A stretch of 64,000 nucleotides of DNA from Telluria antibiotica (GTDB taxonomy: Bacteria > Pseudomonadota > Gammaproteobacteria > Burkholderiales > Burkholderiaceae_D), in the NCBI RefSeq assembly GCF_011682055.1, contig NZ_JAAQOM010000008.1, positions 62,001 through 126,000 on the forward strand, written 5' to 3'. The position numbers were made by a program, and so were the translations under genes. Shown piece after piece: positions 55,191 to 63,859 of this stretch; positions within the stretch are counted from its first letter, which is position 1, and each line of letters opens with the position of its first letter. The notes below the pieces were generated by a model that saw nothing but the letters and a program-made list of their open reading frames with translations, ran no database searches and had not been told where the DNA came from.

Positions 55191-55432
55191 GCATCGGAAC
55201 ATGGTCAGTTACCCAAACAGTTAGCAGTCGAGTACCTATCTACGCTTCCAGCTGACATTAACCGGCCCAAACTGGGCCGTTATATTTTTGTTTCCTAAAA
55301 GAAATTAAAAAAATTAGCCAGAGGTGCGGCGGTCGAAGTGCGACAACAGGCAATCTGTGCGTCTAGTGTTGAGTAAAAACTTAATAGCAGGCAGAATGTC
55401 TATTGCCCTTAATCAACCGTAGAGGTATCCCT

Positions 55433-57952
55433 GTGTCGCCCGAGCATGCCGCGCTTGTAATAGAGAAAATATGCCCACTGATTGCTTCTGGCGAAGCGTC
55501 GTTGTTGCTTGGGGCTGGGTTTAGCTACAAGAACAAAACACCTACGGGTGAACTTCCCACTGGTGAAGGTCTGCGGAATATGTTGCTTGCTGCTTGTAGT
55601 CAAGTGCCACGACCGTCAACGACACTTAGGGATGCATATGCATATGCTGGGCGCCACCTCCCGAATCTCAGTGAATACCTGACAAACGTTTTCACGGTTG
55701 ATAGGGTTGAACCGTGGCAAGAGAGGATTTTTCAATATGTGTGGACACGTATATACACCACGAACATTGATAATGTTCTCAACGTCGGTTATGAGAGAAC
55801 GCGTAAGGCAGGCAAGAACGCTGCTGACTTCACGATCCTAAACTACCAGGACAAAGGCCTAGTAAGCCAAACGCTCGGCAGTATTCCTGTAATAACGATA
55901 CACGGAACAATCCTAAAGCACGAGCAAGGGTTTATCTTTTCGAACACAGAGTATGGCGCAGCTTCTAGTAGAAAAATTTTAGACTGGCATAATGACCTGG
56001 CCGCACGAATGATCGCGGGTGGACTTATCGTGATTGGCAACCAACTTGACGAGAGTGACTTTGATACCCACTTGGCCGCTCGCATATCTGAGTATGGCGA
56101 GGCGACAAGCTTGGCGCGCAACTGGATCGTTATGCCAGATCCCGATCCAATCAAGATGGACAACTATATTGCCGCAGGCTATACGGTAATCGATGCTACA
56201 GCGAAAGAGTTTTTCGAGCTGGTCTATGCAAACGTGAAGCCGAAGACTATTGGGGAACACCTTGCTGAAAAGGTTCCAACTTCGTCTAGGTTTCTTCGCA
56301 GCCAGCAGTCAATGATTTGGTTCAAAGAAGCTTTCAACCCAGTTGTTGATGAGTTGGCAAAAGCCAAGGCTGAGAAAGGCATTTTCAAACACTTCATTAC
56401 TGGAACCCATCCACGCTGGTTCTTTATAGAACATGAGGCACATGCCGAGACGCCGAAGATTCGCAATTTGACATACCATATCTCCGCAATGATGAAGGAA
56501 GGTAAAGATGGGTATGGCATACTGAATGTAATAGGACCTAGCGGGTCGGGGAAAACGACAGGGATACGCGCCGCGCTCCGGAATCTGGTGAACAATTATC
56601 CGTATATCTACGAATACGACTCAGAAAATGGTCTTAACGTAGATTACTTAATTCGGATAACTCGGAATTTCACCGAGAAGGCAATCATTGTTTTTTACAA
56701 TGCCGCTTCATTCTATTACTCGATTAATGCCCTTGCAGCTGCAATGGATGAGGGTGATATTGAAAATCCGTTCTTGCTATTTATCTTAGAGGAAAGAACC
56801 AACGTCTATCGAAAGAACCGCCATCATCTAGCAGACAGCGCCGAAAAAGCTCAGGAGTTTGAATTTGGAAAAGTGTCAATTGGCGATGCAAAAGCGATTG
56901 CTCAACGATTGCAAGCACATGGCTTAGTCTTTGAAGGTTTTTCAGAGCTGTCGCTCGATAAGCAAGCTGGAAGGATTCTTGACTCAGAGCGAGGATATCG
57001 AGGCGACTTGCTTTCTACGCTGTTTTCACTTACCACGCATGAAAACTTTGAGAATAAGCTATTCAAAGAATACCATTCGATCGGCGACGAACAAGCCCGC
57101 TCCGTCTTGGATGTCGTAGCAATAATGAATACGCTTGGCTTCTCAGTTCCCATAAATTACTTGTCCGGCTTTTTGGATATGGATCAGAAACTGGTTACAC
57201 AGTATCTGAACTCAGACCTCTCTGATTTGGCAGTCCCATTGCCACCTCGACAGCACGTGGCATGTAGGCATCGAGTAGTCGCTGACTTCTACTTTAAATC
57301 GTGCATAGCGCACGGGGGAAGGTTGGACGCTGTGATAGGAATATTAGAATTTCTTTCTCGGCAGTTTGAAATTGAAGATATTCGCTTTCACCCGTTAGCG
57401 TATGAGATGTATAAGAATATTATTTCTTTCACGTTCTTATATGGAAAATTTTTTCCATACGAAACTCGGGTTGCTGATACTGAAGCGACTTATCATGAGG
57501 CGCAACGCTTCTATGGTAGAGACGGAATTTTCTGGTTGCAGTTTGGACTCTACTATAAGGAGGTCGGTCAACTCGATAATGCTATCGACTGCTTTAGAAC
57601 TGGCATATCCCATTTTGACTCGTTCCAAACCCAACACTCTCTCGGCAGTACCCTGCTAGAGAAATATATAATTGAGGGCGTCCAAGATCACAGCCTATAT
57701 GATGAAGGTCTAAAAATCTTAGAGCAAGAGCGTGTGCGACGTGGGCCAATTGACCCATATCCGACAACGACGTTATGCCGTCAGTTAGGGAAGATCATCC
57801 AACTGGACCCGAACAATACGGCCGCAGTTAAAGCATTCAAGACTAGCCTTAACTATGGATTAGAGCATTTTAGAGATGATGAGAAATTCGCTAAAATTTT
57901 GAGAAGCTCTATCGTGAGAAAGATGACTGCGACACTCGAAGGCGAACAATAA
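55433..57952 (+). CDS. SIR2-STAND NTPase-TPR protein, putative anti-phage defence (Avs5-like)
   Basis: 839 residues from GTG 55433, which follows AGAGG at 55421-55425; a longer start at TTG 55403 is possible. Order: SIR2-like NADase domain (~1-265) with GAGFS (27-31), catalytic Asn in TTNID (N111) and His in TIHGTI (H157); P-loop NTPase with Walker A GPSGSGKT (368-375), a weak Walker B (IIVFYNAA, no Asp) and sensor-like LFILEER; then a helical C-terminus with a TPR unit (FWLQFGLYYKEVGQLDNAIDCFR). In this class the C-terminal part senses phage protein, the NTPase oligomerises and SIR2 depletes NAD+. The gene is much richer in A+T than its neighbours and lacks a partner gene, so it is cargo acquired by the element. 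Confidence 0.85.
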   Translation: MSPEHAALVIEKICPLIASGEASLLLGAGFSYKNKTPTGELPTGEGLRNMLLAACSQVPRPSTTLRDAYAYAGRHLPNLSEYLTNVFTVDRVEPWQERIFQYVWTRIYTTNIDNVLNVGYERTRKAGKNAADFTILNYQDKGLVSQTLGSIPVITIHGTILKHEQGFIFSNTEYGAASSRKILDWHNDLAARMIAGGLIVIGNQLDESDFDTHLAARISEYGEATSLARNWIVMPDPDPIKMDNYIAAGYTVIDATAKEFFELVYANVKPKTIGEHLAEKVPTSSRFLRSQQSMIWFKEAFNPVVDELAKAKAEKGIFKHFITGTHPRWFFIEHEAHAETPKIRNLTYHISAMMKEGKDGYGILNVIGPSGSGKTTGIRAALRNLVNNYPYIYEYDSENGLNVDYLIRITRNFTEKAIIVFYNAASFYYSINALAAAMDEGDIENPFLLFILEERTNVYRKNRHHLADSAEKAQEFEFGKVSIGDAKAIAQRLQAHGLVFEGFSELSLDKQAGRILDSERGYRGDLLSTLFSLTTHENFENKLFKEYHSIGDEQARSVLDVVAIMNTLGFSVPINYLSGFLDMDQKLVTQYLNSDLSDLAVPLPPRQHVACRHRVVADFYFKSCIAHGGRLDAVIGILEFLSRQFEIEDIRFHPLAYEMYKNIISFTFLYGKFFPYETRVADTEATYHEAQRFYGRDGIFWLQFGLYYKEVGQLDNAIDCFRTGISHFDSFQTQHSLGSTLLEKYIIEGVQDHSLYDEGLKILEQERVRRGPIDPYPTTTLCRQLGKIIQLDPNNTAAVKAFKTSLNYGLEHFRDDEKFAKILRSSIVRKMTATLEGEQ

Positions 57953-58102
57953 TCTCCTCTTGCGCTTCAAAGGGTTATTTCGATCGAAATGTTATGATCA
58001 TGCGGGCCGTGGCGCCATGTGCAACGAGCGGAGTTCCTAGCATGCTGGCGCCCACGTTTTCTCGATGATAAAGAGCTTCTGTATTTATAGATAATTGATA
58101 TA

Positions 58103-58127
58103 GCGCACCTGGGAGCAGCAGGTGCGC
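58103..58127. terminator. hairpin between the convergent SIR2 and integrase genes
   Basis: GCGCACCTG (58103-58111) pairs perfectly with CAGGTGCGC (58119-58127) between two converging genes. The U-run is weak on both strands, so it is a likely but unproven terminator. Confidence 0.5.
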
Positions 58128-58170
58128 GATTTATGTCATCGCTGTGCCCGCGTAGAATAACGTCAGAAAT

Positions 58171-59670
58171 TTACCAACCTTCCGTGATTTCTATGTCTTC
58201 AACTTTTGGAACAAGTTGCCAGACTTCCGGGGGCGGCTGGAACCTCTCGACTGTCGGTTTACGCTTTGCGGGGTCTCTGACGTTCCAGTAGACCTGTGAT
58301 GTGACCAGCATTCCTTCGTGACCCACAATCGGCGCGATCGCCGTTTCCGGTACGTCGTTGTTTAGCAGGGTCGATATGAAAGTATGCCGGAATGAATGGA
58401 AAACCTTTGTGTGCTTTTCCATAATGCCGCAACGTTCTTTGAACCTGCCGAACCATCTTGAGGGTAGCTTGCCGTAGCCGTCTTCGGTCAGTTCTAGAGT
58501 TGGGAAAAGCCGGTCATAACCCTGCGCCCGTAAACGCTCAACGTACCGTACGAGACCGGCTTCGATTAGCTTGTCGTGGATGGGAACCAGGCGACGCGCG
58601 TTCTTGTTCTTGACCCGCTGCCCCTCTTCGTCATCCCGGATGTTGATGCAATAAATACCACCCACGATCTCGAAGTCTGATAAGTGAAGCTGGCAAAGCT
58701 CGTTCAGCCGTGCGCCGGTCAAGAGGCCCATAAGAGGCAGCCAGTAGCTATAGGCGGTCCTATATCGGCGCTTAGCATGTTCGGCCGCGCCGAAAAGTCT
58801 GATCAGTTCGTCGACAGTGAACGGTAGGCGCGGCTGTGCGTCGCTTTCGTCCAAGCTGCGTCCGCTGAACGGGTTGTACTGCAAGCCGTACTTCGGTTTC
58901 GAGATAGCAAACTTGAACAGACTGCTGATCCTCTCAAGACTCTTGTTGATCGTTCGCGTTGCCATTGGCGGCGGGTTGAGCGCGATGATCTCGCTGATAG
59001 TCTTCCCTCTGTAGGCCGGCATCTTGTTCATGTTGGCCGGCAGTTTTTTCAAGGTTTCGACGTAGGTCAGTGCATGATCCTCGCCTATTTCGTTGAGTGG
59101 TAGGTTGCCGATGATGTCGATGCACAGCTTGTAGACCGCCAGGTTCTCGTCCTGGGTCTTGGGTGTCCACTTGTTAGCTGCAAGTCGGTCGCGCTTGTAG
59201 TCCTCGATTAGTTCCGAAAACAGAGGTATAGCCTTCTTCGGCGCTAGAGCGCCAACGCCAACTCGACCACTACCGCTAGCGGCGCCGCTGTCACCAATCC
59301 TGTCCATGACGGCTGAAACGGCGGCAGAAACCTGCTCCGGTGTATCAGTCTCGTTTGTCGTGAGTTTCAATGTGGAATTGTCGGGAAGCCGCCATTCCAT
59401 CGTTAGCCCCCATTCCGAGGCGTCAAAGGGGTCTGGAAGCGGTTTTTTCTGATCGGACATAGTTCGACTGCGGAGTTGCTGAAAAGCGCGTTTGATGGCC
59501 TGTGCGAGCGTCTGCGCGGTGGGGGTTGCATCGCGAACACTAGCCGTGCGAAGGCTACGATAAATTTCTCGGACTGTGAAGTGTTGGAGGAGGTCGGGCG
59601 GGATCGCGATGCGAAAGTGCAGGATGCCCGACCGCGCCCGGTGAAGATGTGATGGAAGCCTGATTGCCAT
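58171..59670 (-). CDS. tyrosine integrase with DUF6538-like N-terminal domain
   Basis: 499 residues from ATG 59670. The N-terminal part with HLHRARSGILHFRIAIPPDLLQHFTVREIYRSLRT is the DUF6538-like arm-binding domain typical of integrases from proteobacterial islands. The SAM-like core-binding domain follows (~150-290). The catalytic set is present: Arg in TGARLNELCQLHLSDFE, HSFRHTFIS (H-x-x-R), GHEG (second His) and the nucleophile Tyr in SQVYWN. It sits 98 bases from the ssrA 3' end and reads away from it, as usual for islands in tmRNA genes. TTGGGG repeats lie just upstream of the start and may autoregulate it. Confidence 0.95.
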   Translation of the reverse strand: MAIRLPSHLHRARSGILHFRIAIPPDLLQHFTVREIYRSLRTASVRDATPTAQTLAQAIKRAFQQLRSRTMSDQKKPLPDPFDASEWGLTMEWRLPDNSTLKLTTNETDTPEQVSAAVSAVMDRIGDSGAASGSGRVGVGALAPKKAIPLFSELIEDYKRDRLAANKWTPKTQDENLAVYKLCIDIIGNLPLNEIGEDHALTYVETLKKLPANMNKMPAYRGKTISEIIALNPPPMATRTINKSLERISSLFKFAISKPKYGLQYNPFSGRSLDESDAQPRLPFTVDELIRLFGAAEHAKRRYRTAYSYWLPLMGLLTGARLNELCQLHLSDFEIVGGIYCINIRDDEEGQRVKNKNARRLVPIHDKLIEAGLVRYVERLRAQGYDRLFPTLELTEDGYGKLPSRWFGRFKERCGIMEKHTKVFHSFRHTFISTLLNNDVPETAIAPIVGHEGMLVTSQVYWNVRDPAKRKPTVERFQPPPEVWQLVPKVEDIEITEGW

Positions 59671-59680
59671 GCCGGTCTCG

Positions 59681-59700
59681 TTTGGGGTGCTGACTTGGGG
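59681..59700 (+). repeat. putative integrase arm-type site, right end
   Basis: TTTGGGGTGCTGACTTGGGG, same orientation and core as the left-end site at 52203-52222. It overlaps the region just upstream of the integrase start codon, where a binding site could also repress int. Confidence 0.5.
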
Positions 59701-59723
59701 TGAAAGCCACAACCGGGACGGCA

Positions 59724-59757
59724 GAAAAAAGAAAACCCGCTGAAGAATCAGCGGGTT
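59724..59757 (-). terminator. terminator now serving ssrA
   Basis: On the minus strand TCAGCGGGTT (59748-59757) and its complement AACCCGCTGA (59734-59743) form a perfect 10-bp stem, followed by a U-rich run (59724-59733). It belongs to the element side of the junction, so integration replaced the original terminator, which is left at 52050-52098. Confidence 0.85.
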
Positions 59758-59767
59758 ATCGGAATAC

Positions 59768-60125
59768 TGGTGGAGGCGGAGGGAATCGAACCCTCGTCCG
59801 CAAGCACTCTACAGACAGTTCTACATACTTAGCACTGTCAATTAATTTAACTTAGCCGACGGGGACGTGCACCCTTCGACCAAGCGAGTTACCTAAAATT
59901 TCGGAAGCAACCAAGTAACCCGGTTGGGTCCTAGCCTCTGTAAATGACTCTACTTGCCTTGCGGCACACCCCAGAGGCGAGGTGGTGTAGAGCTAGCAGC
60001 GATTAGGCTGCGAGTGCGTACGAGTTATCGTTTGCAGTTATTGATTTCTGGATGTATTTACGAGGTAACCAGTCCTCGGTATGCCCTGTTCTGCTTTGCA
60101 ACCCACGTCGAAACCAGGTCGCCCC
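59768..60125 (-). ncRNA. ssrA: transfer-messenger RNA
   Basis: One-piece tmRNA of 358 nt. The 5' end GGGGGCGACCTGGTTTCGACG (60125 leftward) pairs as acceptor stem with the 3' CGCCTCC followed by A-CCA (59768-59770). The T-arm GAGGGTTCGATTCCCTC is at 59780-59797. The tag reading frame at 60035-60006 encodes ANDNSYALAA, followed by TAA. tmRNA with SmpB frees stalled ribosomes. The 3' end is the target site of the adjacent island and remains complete. Confidence 0.97.
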
Positions 60126-60230
60126 CAGATAGAGACGTTCATTGTACCGCAATCGATCCATGAACGGAGAGCCTGGATGCGCCCTCGCATCCGATGTGGA
60201 TGCGAGGTGCGGAAAATCAAGCCTTGTCGA

Positions 60231-60830
60231 TCAACGGCCTTGGTTCTGGTTCTGGTTGGCGATTTGGTTGCCCAGCATGCCGCCGCCGATCATGCCGGCC
60301 ACCGTCGCCAGCTTGCGGCCGTTGCCGCTGCCGACCTGGTTGCCGAGCAGCCCGCCCACGACGGCGCCCGTGCCGATCGCGACGTAGTTCGGCTGCTGCG
60401 GTGCCGGACGCGGAGCCGGTTCGCGATAGGCCGGTTCACGATACGACGGCGAGTCGTTCTGTGCATAGCTCGTGTTCGCATGGTGCACGGTGTGATGCAC
60501 CGGTTTCGCAGGCACTTCCTTGATCACGGTTTCCTTGATCACGACCGGGGCCGGCTGGGCGCTGGCGACGGCCGACTGGGCGTACGCGGCTTGCTGCGGC
60601 TGGGTGCCTTGCGGCGCTTCCGCGGCCATCGGCAGTGCCGGTGCGGCGGTCGGTGCGGCCGAGTAGGCCGGGTTCACCTGGGCCGTGTTGGCGCCAGCCT
60701 CAGGTGCGCTGTGCGAGCTCGGCAGGAGGCCGGTGATCGCGGCCGTGCCGGCCAGGCTGACGACGATGACGGACACTGCGGCAGCTGCCGTCAGCGGGTG
60801 GATGCGGGAAGTGGTCTTGGTCGTTTCCAT
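60231..60830 (-). CDS. glycine-zipper 2TM-domain protein
   Basis: 199 residues. N-terminal membrane or signal helix (residues 13-34, LTAAAAVSVIVVSLAGTAAITGLL), an Ala/Pro/Gln-rich linker, then a C-terminal glycine zipper GTGAVVGGLLGNQVGSGNGRKLATVAGMIGGGMLGNQIA. This is the Rickettsia 17-kDa/2TM glycine-zipper family, which associates with the outer membrane or inserts in envelopes. A His-rich VHHTVHHAN segment sits before the zipper. Transcription is toward ssrA. Confidence 0.85.
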   Translation of the reverse strand: METTKTTSRIHPLTAAAAVSVIVVSLAGTAAITGLLPSSHSAPEAGANTAQVNPAYSAAPTAAPALPMAAEAPQGTQPQQAAYAQSAVASAQPAPVVIKETVIKEVPAKPVHHTVHHANTSYAQNDSPSYREPAYREPAPRPAPQQPNYVAIGTGAVVGGLLGNQVGSGNGRKLATVAGMIGGGMLGNQIANQNQNQGR

Positions 60831-61203
60831 TTGTTTGCTCCTGAGACGTTGTTGTCGTATGGCTGTAGATTACCCAGTGGCATCACGGAGAGATAGACAG
60901 TGCACTGTATCAATCGTAAAGATATGTAAGCGGGAAAGTTGCTGGCTTACCGCAGCGATGACGAGTCCGCGTGGCGGTCCGACCGCCAGGCACATCGCTG
61001 AGGCTGATAATATGCAACTAACCGACCGACGGTGCATGTAGCTACGGCAAGGCCGCCACGATCTGCTGCGCGCCAGTCAGCTCAGCAGAGAGGTCGGTAC
61101 GATGTCATTGCTGCCGGCATCTGAACCGGACCGGCAGCCAGTCAACAGGAGGGAAAGAGAGCGTCACCGCGCCTGAGCGCGCGATGCGCGGACCGTGGCC
61201 GCT
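60831..61203. other. intergenic region between the glycine-zipper gene and gph
   Basis: About 370 bases without a supported gene. It should contain the promoter of the glycine-zipper gene. A hairpin GCTGCCGG (61110-61117) with CCGGCAGC (61131-61138) lies 60-90 bases past the gph stop but has no U-run. I see no RNA gene or repeat family. Confidence 0.6.
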
Positions 61204-61902
61204 TCAGGCGGCCGCGCGCGCAGCGTCCGCCAGTTCCCGCAACAACTGCAGCAAGTCGCGCGGCGTCTCGAGCAGATAATCGGCACCCCAGGTGACGGGA
61301 TCGATCGAGCCGCAATAGCCCCAGGCGCACGCGACGGTGATCATGCCCGCCGCACGGCCCGCTTCGATGTCGCGCAAGTCGTCGCCCACGTACCAGCAGT
61401 GCGCCGGGTCGAGCTCGAGGCGGCGCGCCGCTTCCAGCAGCGGAGCAGGGTGCGGTTTCGCATGCGGCGTCGTGTCGCCCGAGATCACGCAGCCGGCACG
61501 CGCCAGGCCGATCTGGGGCACGAGCGGGTCGGTGAAGCGCGCCGGCTTGTTCGTGACGATGCCCCAGGTCATGCCGGCGTCCACAATGCCGTCCAGCAGG
61601 TCGGCGATGCCGTCGAACAGCGTGGTGTGCACGGCCATTGCCGACTGGTAGCGCTCGAACCATTGCACGCGCAGGTCTTCGTAACCCTCGTCGCCCGGGG
61701 CGAGGCCGAAGGCGGCGCCGATCATGCCGCGCGCGCCGGCCGAGGCGGTCGGACGCAGCAGCGCGTACGGCGTGGGCTCCAGGCCGCGCTCCGTGCGCAT
61801 CCAGTTGACGGCGGCAGCGAGGTCGGGCGCGGTGTCGGCCAGCGTGCCGTCGAGGTCGAACAGGACGGCGCGCGGCGCCGGCAGGACAGAAGGAAAAGTC
61901 AT
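61204..61902 (-). CDS. gph: phosphoglycolate phosphatase, HAD superfamily
   Basis: 232 residues. HAD motif I LFDLDGTLADT (two catalytic Asp), motif II GIVTNKP, motif III Lys in HAKPHPAPLLEAA and motif IV YVGDDLRDIEAG are all present. Gph removes phosphate from 2-phosphoglycolate made during DNA repair. ATG 61902 lies 11 bases after the ubiG stop: ubiG-gph is the usual betaproteobacterial pair. Confidence 0.92.
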   Translation of the reverse strand: MTFPSVLPAPRAVLFDLDGTLADTAPDLAAAVNWMRTERGLEPTPYALLRPTASAGARGMIGAAFGLAPGDEGYEDLRVQWFERYQSAMAVHTTLFDGIADLLDGIVDAGMTWGIVTNKPARFTDPLVPQIGLARAGCVISGDTTPHAKPHPAPLLEAARRLELDPAHCWYVGDDLRDIEAGRAAGMITVACAWGYCGSIDPVTWGADYLLETPRDLLQLLRELADAARAAA

Positions 61903-61913
61903 GGGGCGAATAG

Positions 61914-62621
61914 TCAAAGCGGTTTGCTGCAGGCGACCATGTAGTTCACGTCGGTGTCCTGGTTCAGCGAGTAGATCTTGGTCAGCGGGTTGTACGTCAG
62001 GCCCTTCAGCCCGTCGACGATGAGGCCGGCATCGCGCACGAAATTCGACAATTCGGCCGGCGTGATGAATTTGGCGTAGTCGTGGGTGCCGCGCGGCAGC
62101 ATGCGCAACACGTATTCTGCGCCCACGACGGCGAACAGATACGATTTGACGTTGCGGTTCAACGTCGAGAAGAACACGCGGCCGCCCGGTTTGACGAGGG
62201 TCGCCGCGGCGCGCACGATGGCGGCCGGGTCCGGCACGTGTTCCAGCATTTCCATGCACGTGACGACGTCGAACTGGCCCGGTTCTTCCGCGGCCATGTC
62301 CTCGGCGGCGATGAGCTTGTATCGGACCTCGACGCCCGATTCCAGGCTGTGCAGGTCGGCCACTTTCAACGCTTTTTTCGACAAGTCGATGCCCGTGACC
62401 TTCGCGCCCTTGCGCGCCATGGACTCGGCCAGGATGCCGCCGCCGCAGCCGATGTCGATGACGTTCTTGCCTGCCAGCGGCACGCGCGCGTTGATCCATT
62501 CCAGGCGCAACGGGTTGATGTCGTGCAGCGGGCGGAATTCGGACGTCGGGTCCCACCAGCGGTGGGCCAGTTCACTGAACTTCTGGATCTCTAAGGGATC
62601 GGCGTTGGTCGTCGTAGTCAT
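61914..62621 (-). CDS. ubiG: 3-demethylubiquinone-9 / 2-polyprenyl-6-hydroxyphenol O-methyltransferase
   Basis: 235 residues. The N-terminal [29 protein letters not shown] is diagnostic of UbiG, and the SAM motif [37 protein letters not shown] and [28 protein letters not shown] follow. It catalyses both O-methylations in ubiquinone synthesis, at the membrane. Forms an operon with gph. Confidence 0.96.
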   Translation of the reverse strand: MTTTTNADPLEIQKFSELAHRWWDPTSEFRPLHDINPLRLEWINARVPLAGKNVIDIGCGGGILAESMARKGAKVTGIDLSKKALKVADLHSLESGVEVRYKLIAAEDMAAEEPGQFDVVTCMEMLEHVPDPAAIVRAAATLVKPGGRVFFSTLNRNVKSYLFAVVGAEYVLRMLPRGTHDYAKFITPAELSNFVRDAGLIVDGLKGLTYNPLTKIYSLNQDTDVNYMVACSKPL

Positions 62622-62707
62622 AGGACGGAATGATAGCGGAAATGGGTGGCCGGTACGGATGGGTTTGCGAAAAAAAGCGCCCCCGAGGAAACACTTCCGA
62701 CAGGCAT

Positions 62708-62732
62708 AAAAAAACCCCGCCGAAGCGGGGTT
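62708..62732 (-). terminator. terminator of the OmpA-family gene
   Basis: AACCCCGC (62725-62732 read on the minus strand) pairs with GCGGGGTT (62713-62720) around a TTCG tetraloop and is followed by a U-run (62708-62714). It is 22 bases past the stop. Confidence 0.9.
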
Positions 62733-62753
62733 GGTCAGGCGTTAATCCGCCGA

Positions 62754-63464
62754 TTATTGCTTGTTGCTGCGGGTACCGACGACTTCGATTTCCACGCGGC
62801 GGTTCTTCGCACGGCCGGCGGCAGTCTTGTTGTCGGCGACCGGCTGCTTCTCACCCTTGCCTTCGGTGTAGACGCGGCTTGCTTCGACGCCCTTGCTCTG
62901 CAGATAAGCCTTGACGGCTTCGGCGCGGCGGACGGACAGCTTCTGGTTGTACGCATCGGTACCGACCGAGTCGGTGTGGCCGACGGCGATGATGACTTCC
63001 AGGTTGATGTCTTTCAGCTTGCCGACCAGGTCGTCCAGCGATGCCTTGCCGGCCGGCTTCAGCACGGCCTTGTCGAAGTCGAAGAAGGCGTCAGCCGAGT
63101 AGCTCACTTTTTCCGAGGTCGGGACCGGAGCCGGTGCCGGGGCCGGAGCCGGGGCAGGTGCCGGAGCGGCAGGCGGCGGAGGCGGCGGTGCGACGCACTT
63201 GCCGTTCTCCAGGTGCTCGGGTTCCACGCACAGCGGGGCGTCGCAGCCCGGGACCGCGTCGGCCGGGGTCCAGTAGCCGGTACGCCAGCACAGGCCGAAC
63301 GGGTTGCGAGCGATGACGCCACGGGCATCCTGCACGTAAGCGCTGTACGGCGTCGGCGCCTTGATATCGGTGGTCAGGGGCGCATACGGAGGTGCGCTTT
63401 GCGCGGATGCGCTGCCCGCCATCGCGGCCGTAGCTGCGAATACGAGGGTTGCCAATTTATTCAT
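62754..63464 (-). CDS. OmpA-family outer-membrane / peptidoglycan-associated protein
   Basis: 236 residues with a signal peptide (residues 1-22, MAGSASAQ). The N-terminal part is not a beta barrel: it has paired cysteines (GLCWRTGYW, GCDAPLCVEPE) and a Pro/Ala-rich hinge. The C-terminal OmpA/MotB domain (~110-230) has ADAFFDFDKAVLKPAGKASLDDL and GHTDSVGTDAYNQKLSVRRAEAVKAYL, with the Asp and Arg that hold diaminopimelate. It is therefore the short OmpA type common in Oxalobacteraceae and Burkholderiales, tethering outer membrane to cell wall. AAGGAAG precedes the ATG. Confidence 0.92.
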   Translation of the reverse strand: MNKLATLVFAATAAMAGSASAQSAPPYAPLTTDIKAPTPYSAYVQDARGVIARNPFGLCWRTGYWTPADAVPGCDAPLCVEPEHLENGKCVAPPPPPPAAPAPAPAPAPAPAPVPTSEKVSYSADAFFDFDKAVLKPAGKASLDDLVGKLKDINLEVIIAVGHTDSVGTDAYNQKLSVRRAEAVKAYLQSKGVEASRVYTEGKGEKQPVADNKTAAGRAKNRRVEIEVVGTRSNKQ

Positions 63465-63859
63465 ATTATTTCTTCCTTTCGGTAAAATCTTCTAGCAGCG
63501 AAACTGCCTAGAGGCAATACGACGTGAGCATAATATTAACACTCGAGACAGCACGTCAGTTTCGCATTGTGAAACAAGCAATTAACGTCTCGGCCATTTT
63601 GCCACATACGCCACATCCGCACGACCGGTGGTCGACCAATTGCAGTGCATGGTATTTGCTGCGTTGTTTCTGCGCAACAAGGTGTCGGCAAGCGCATGCA
63701 AGCTTGACGAAGGTTTATGACAGGCATGTGTCATCGGGGCAATTGTGCCACTTTGCTATCAACCTTGCTTGCGGCCAAAATGCTCTGCTGCTAGGGCCGG
63801 CGTGGTAAAATCATGGGCTTGGAATTCCAATTTTTAGCTTGAAGGCGTCGACCCGCACA
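63465..63859. promoter_or_regulatory. divergent promoter region between the OmpA gene and gyrA
   Basis: 395 bases with no supported gene. Toward the OmpA gene, TTGCCT-N17-TAGAAG is a weak but correctly spaced promoter on the minus strand in the 63490-63520 area. Toward gyrA a TAAAAT box at 63806-63811 is a likely -10, about 50 bases before the start codon. The middle of the region is AT-richer than the surroundings and holds no repeat that I can recognise. Confidence 0.5.

Larger units (their letters stand above)
52099..59784. mobile_element. integrative element inserted in the 3' end of ssrA
   Basis: A 23-bp perfect direct repeat, at 52099-52121 and 59762-59784, bounds a block of foreign look. 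The right copy is the 3' end of the intact tmRNA gene and the left copy is the displaced chromosomal end, the classic result of integration at a tRNA-like target. Content: a tyrosine integrase next to ssrA, reading away from it; a replication-type operon; a serine resolvase with res-like sites; and an AT-rich SIR2-STAND gene. No transposase, capsid or conjugation gene is present, so it is either a satellite-like or a plasmid-like integrative element. Size, about 7.7 kb, is small for an ICE. Confidence 0.85.
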
